Assembly (NCBI RefSeq): GCF_028554725.1
Contig: NC_071671.1
Location: 25,233,501-25,297,500 of the forward strand
Origin: Zeugodacus cucurbitae
Taxonomy: Eukaryota > Arthropoda > Insecta > Diptera > Tephritidae
DNA length: 64,000 nt
Direction: 5' to 3'
The notes under the pieces are model-generated. The model ran no database searches and was not told the DNA's origin. It was given only the letters and a program-made list of their open reading frames with translations. Position numbers and translations under genes: made by a program. Positions 60,169 to 64,000 of the stretch are shown piece after piece; the first letter of the stretch is position 1, and each line of letters starts with the position of its first letter.

Positions 60169-61509
60169 TTACTGTGGCATTGGCGGCATCGGTGGCATTG
60201 GAACACCATCCGGAACAGGCATTTGTGGTGAGCGACGTTGCTGGAAAAAAAGTTTTGATAAGAATAAGAACATGTTTCTCAAAAAGAATTTATATAACTT
60301 AACAAGTAGTATGAAAGAGTTCTTTTTATACTTCTATATATTTAATCAATAAATGCTACTTACTCGAGCAGATACACTATATAATCCCTTCGGTACATCT
60401 TCGGGTTCTTCATCAGCCAACTTAATTGGAGAGCGACGGTACTTAGAAAAATGAAGAAATAATAAATTATATATCTTTTGTATAAGAACGACATCAATCT
60501 AACTTGTGTTTGTTAGAAAAAAAAAGAGATGGCGAGATGGACAACACCTATACTAACATTAGATCATAGGTGAAACTTTTGTTTGAAATATTATGAGATA
60601 TCGTGTAGCCTGTAGTTCGATTTGTCTGTCTACACAAGAAATCGAGTAAAAGATAATACACCTTACGCGAATTTGGCATACAAAAGGCCCCAACTTAGAG
60701 AGATATTTTTCTTATGACGGTATTTCCGTTGAAAAAGATCTTACTACTCTGCTTAAAAGTATACCAAATTTGCAGTCCTTCTTCTGGGGTTATATCTGGT
60801 AGATTTAGATCCAAGTTCAAGAACTTTAAATTTCATTTCCGATGAAGAGTTTTTTGTGGGATTTTGAATCGGAATAATTTATTGAATAGTGGCTGAAAAA
60901 AATATGTATTTTTAAGTAATTCTTTACTATAAACCCAATCTATTCTCTTTTTTGTGTGATCTTTAAAGTCGCTAGTATTCGATTATGGGAAAAACTGTAC
61001 TCACTCTCTCTTTGAGACCTTGTGGTGCATCCTCGGGTACTTCATCTAATGCGGCGCGACGTGCCTAAAAATATATATTACTACACAAAAACTACCCCAA
61101 AATAATTTCGAACATTATACCCTCGAGTGAAACTCCTGTGGTACTTCACCAGGTTCATCATTCAGCGACTTTTCAGCAGCGCGACGGAACTAGAAAATAA
61201 TACTTAAGATAGATAAAGTAATGTAATTATGATACTCACTCTCTCCCTGAGTCCTTGCGGCGCATCCTGCGGTACATCGTCCGCTGCAGCACGACGTGCC
61301 TTAAAAATATATATGAATATACAAAAACTACGCTCAAATAATTTCTAAACACATACCCTCGCGTTGAACTCCTGCGGCACTTCGCCCGGCGCATCCTCCT
61401 GCCGGATGCCGCGTGCACCGCCACGCATGCCATATCCTTCAGCGCCATCGAGGCAAGCAATAATCGAAATCACTGCGATGGCAATGCACAAATTCGCGTA
61501 TGCTTTCAT
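60169..61509 (-). CDS. Secreted modular precursor with furin sites at exon joints
   Basis: Six coding exons (61509-61357, 61299-61240, 61189-61121, 61064-61005, 60441-60364, 60240-60169; stop TAA) give 163 residues. Exon 1 encodes a signal peptide, MKAYANLCIAIAVISIIACL, likely cleaved near DGAEG, then GYGMRGGARGIRQEDAPGEV. The next five exons (20, 23, 20, 26 and 23 residues) begin ARR, FRR, ARR, YRR and QRR. Each preceding exon ends in Arg, so every joint reads R-X-R-R, a furin site. The introns (57, 50, 56, 563 and 123 bp) are all GT-AG and all phase 0. Modules 2 and 4 share VP-x-D-A-P-Q-G-L-[RK]-E. Module 3 and the exon 1 tail share PGEVPQEF. The last module is Pro/Met-rich (GVPMPPMPPMPQ). 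Peptides are predicted to be acidic and proline-containing, with no cysteines after the signal. I do not recognise the family. Function is unknown: an immune, reproductive or signalling peptide cocktail are all possible. Confidence 0.8.
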
Positions 61510-61640
61510 TGTTGCGGCAATAAAAACTTCACAGTTGTGCTTTTTTCTAAGAAGAAACTTCTAAAAACCAAACGAGTAATCACATAAAACGGCAGGCAAA
61601 TGCGAAATATTAAAAACTCATATGAATCCTTGCAACTTAC

Positions 61641-61730
61641 GCTTCGTATGCGCGCAATTGTCTTGACGTCGGTGAAATTTTTGATTTTTGATTTTGTGTT
61701 CACTGCGTTTACAATGTGATTTGTTGAATG
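61641..61730 (-). other. 5' untranslated exon of the peptide gene
   Basis: Between the TATA box and a good donor (GC|GTAAGTTG, GT at 61640-61639) lies a stretch without an ATG that stays open into the coding frame. The intron ends at TTTTTAG (61561) or at TTCTTCTTAG (61547), so the coding exon begins at 61560 or 61546, ahead of the ATG at 61509. The transcription start is placed about 30 bases below the TATA box. Its exact position is not known. Confidence 0.55.
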
Positions 61731-61756
61731 CACCCAGTCATGCGCTTTGCTGCACA

Positions 61757-61763
61757 ATTTATA
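61757..61763 (-). promoter_or_regulatory. TATA box of the peptide gene
   Basis: The minus strand reads CACTATAAATTGTG. TATAAAT lies about 250 bases upstream of the start codon and about 30 upstream of the presumed 5' UTR start. GATA motifs occur farther up (TGATAAG at about 61862-61868, and CTTATC at 61965-61970). No convincing NF-kB site was seen. Confidence 0.55.
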
Positions 61764-63463
61764 GTGCCGTTCGATATTAACGAGTGTCGGCGTCGTCGTC
61801 AGTTGCATGCAACGCATCACAGTTCACATACTTTGCTTTAATCGAACATATCAAATCACAGATGATAAGGAGGTGACAAGAAAATCGCATGCAATGAATG
61901 GCGTGTTGTCATAGTCAAATTGTGGGTTTCATTGAAATTTTTTTAGTGCTTTGCAATATATCAGCTTATCGTAGTATTTGCTGTTAGCTCATCTCTCCAT
62001 TTAAAATGTTCCAGATATTTTACAATAATCAGTTTGAGCAACAAAAGCATTCTAACAAGAGCCCTCACATACATACTTCTATCAATAGGAGGTCACCAAT
62101 ATTGTAACTGCGATATCTCAAATATTCAATCTTCTCATAAGATATATCTTCAGAACTTTGTTCAAAACCATTCGCTTCAGATAAGTGATTTACTACCCGT
62201 ATTTGAACCAAATTGATCAATAAATGTGAATTTTAGAATATTTTTGACCAAAGCGCCATCTACTGAGAATATGAAACTTAACTTAAAGCTTAGAAAAAAA
62301 AAATCAATTCCTTGCTCGTTCGTACTTCGTTTTATCTAACTTAGAGCAGCTAGTTTTGTAACATACGAAGTTGTGCTGGACTTTAAGCTCTTTTAAGAGC
62401 TTGGAACTAGTTGAGTTTGTTGGGTTTTCGATAAAATCAGAGAGCCATTGAAAGTAAGCTTAACGGTCTTGATATATTGGCGGTTAGGAATCAAAACTGG
62501 TGAAAGTCAATCGAATTCCTCGTAAATTGGGGATTAAGTACTTTAAACAAGGCTCATATTTAATAATGTGTAAGGGGGTCTAGCTTTTGCATCAATATGA
62601 ATTGGAGTGAGGTAAAGTTGGTTCTCAGAAAAAATGCGTTTTCATGTAGTACAGTAAATTATGATACCTCCAAGATCACTTTAATAAGAACTTCGAATAT
62701 ACATATTATGCAATATTGAAATTTGGGTTTATATGAATAAGGGTTTATATGATAAGCTCCAATAGGACTCACCCGCAATTATACACCTTCGCGTTCTTCA
62801 TTGTATAAATAAGTAGTTTATAAAACTGATACGAGAGCAGTGGTAATCCCGGTCCATTAATACCGCATATGTTAAATATGTACGTCTATATTGTGGAGAG
62901 TTTTCTCAATTGGATATGAGCGCATGAACACAAAAAGTATGAACTTCTTGATTAAAGTGAGGAAATATGAGAACGCAGTCTAGCGCTTACGCGGAAAGAG
63001 TACGAGAAAGAATGGAGAACGCCATATAATCTCCAATCCAATTTCATGTGAAGTTTTCACAAATTAACAGCACATTAACTCATCAAGTACTTTAAATTGC
63101 ACCCATTATCATTATATAAGTAGACAGAATCTATCAGTAATTGGGATTTTTTCAATTGTTTTACCATTTATTTTTATCTCCTTGGTAATCTGACAATTGA
63201 CAAGTGACAATTACGTACTACTTTATTACACGCAATGGAATTTTTATTTTGCACTTCGAAATGCATTCAGTCATCAATCACAAATATATTTTAGGGGTGT
63301 TATAATATGGTTACAGCAAAAATTATACTATTGTGCAAAATAAAAGCAGTGAGTATGACATTTATAGACATTATAGAGTGACAAATTAAAAAGAGAATAT
63401 ATATTGCTGAATCGAATGGGTCCTAATTACTGTCTAAATCCGAATTTGTGTGTAACGAACACT
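61764..63463. other. No gene recognised
   Basis: The first 200 bases are the upstream region of the peptide gene. The rest is AT-rich with no supported feature. Confidence 0.4.
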
Positions 63464-64000
63464 ACTTAAGGGGTTACATGGACTTTGTCGGTTAAAAAAG
63501 GCATATTTTCAAACTATACTTATTATATCTCAAACTTATTGTAAACAATTATTTAATTAATAAAAAAAAAATTAAATTAAAACTCTTCTATTGTGACGTC
63601 ATTTCCGGCGACCCCTCGGAAGAAAGGTGCGTCCGCGTTGTCAGCATAACTCCTGACAGGATAATCCAAACTGAAAAAACAAAAATAAGGGTTTTGGTAA
63701 GACCATAAACTCGTGCTTGAACGAAGGTGAGACAAAGAAAAATAAAATTTAAAATAATGGCAGACATTTTTCCAAAAAAATAAAAATTTTGGTCAAATTT
63801 GCTTGACATGTTGCATTTTTAAAAGGCTTGTAATTGAAAAATAAAATAAAATCCTTCATTCAAGCACGAGTAAATTGTATCACGAACACCTGCGCAAAAT
63901 TTCATCAAGGTTGGTTGAGTAGTTTTCAAAAAAATTTGACAACCGACTTTGAAAACACGGTTCCGAGAAAAACGCGTTTAAAGTTTTGAGTAACAATAAT
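63464..64000. mobile_element. Possible transposon end running off the window
   Basis: TTAAGGGGTTACATGGACTT begins at 63466 and looks like a DNA-transposon terminus. The sequence after it contains a motif pair (TTCAAGCACGAG at about 63859 and its reverse CTCGTGCTTGAACG at 63709) that folds back. A partner terminus would lie beyond 64000. The class is unknown and the call is tentative. Confidence 0.25.

Noticed and set aside
60164..60352. Plus-strand Gly-rich frame (GIGGIGGIG)
   Set aside because: Antisense shadow of the Pro/Met-rich last exon of the peptide gene.
61764..61960. NF-kB site upstream of the peptide gene (GGGTTTCATT at about 61924)
   Set aside because: It deviates too far from Relish/Dif consensus sites to call, so an immune role is not supported by regulation here.

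Overview
The window is intronless-looking, AT-rich eukaryotic DNA from an insect, most likely a higher dipteran and probably a tephritid fruit fly. Three things point there: very short GT-AG introns (50-125 bp) in the one host gene I can build, abundant CAA/GTT and CA/GT simple repeats, and a transposon complement of mariner, hAT, Ty3/gypsy and fly-type satellite-bearing repeats. This is inferred by eye, with no database search. Most of the window is intergenic or intronic sequence with no recognisable gene.

Layout. 1-9.2 kb: a LINE 3' tail (490-892), a deletion-derivative mariner with perfect 29-bp ends (3152-3822), the first copy of a dispersed repeat that I call family A (3904-4920), and a decayed second mariner (6043-6595). 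9.2-14.1 kb: three more family A copies, one of them inserted inside a third, different mariner (11975-14141). 14.1-26.2 kb: mostly unique AT-rich DNA with a pogo-like MITE (19997-20169), duplicated hairpin units (23.0-23.6 kb) and a cluster of CCGGAA sites (25.45-25.89 kb). 26.2-37.7 kb: three more family A copies; one (30198-34218) is split by an almost intact hAT transposon with an 8-bp target duplication. 37.7-48.9 kb: unique DNA with a pre-microRNA-like hairpin, a recurring 19-bp dyad motif, a second LINE tail, degenerate tandem repeats and one doubtful membrane-protein ORF. 48.9-53.8 kb: a complete, apparently very young LTR retrotransposon (minus strand) of CsRn1/Kabuki type. 53.9-54.9 kb: a family B repeat, a distant relative of family A that carries a 154-bp tandem array.

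The most interesting locus is at 60.1-61.8 kb on the minus strand: a small multi-exon host gene that encodes a secreted precursor of 163 residues. Each downstream coding exon is a phase-0 cassette. Each starts with X-Arg-Arg and follows an exon ending in Arg, so all five coding splice junctions create a furin-type R-X-R-R site. The exons therefore correspond one-to-one with predicted mature peptides, and an exon-intron-exon unit was duplicated inside the gene. The overall logic resembles furin-processed multi-peptide precursors such as the Drosophila immune gene Baramicin A, but I have not shown homology and do not recognise the peptides.
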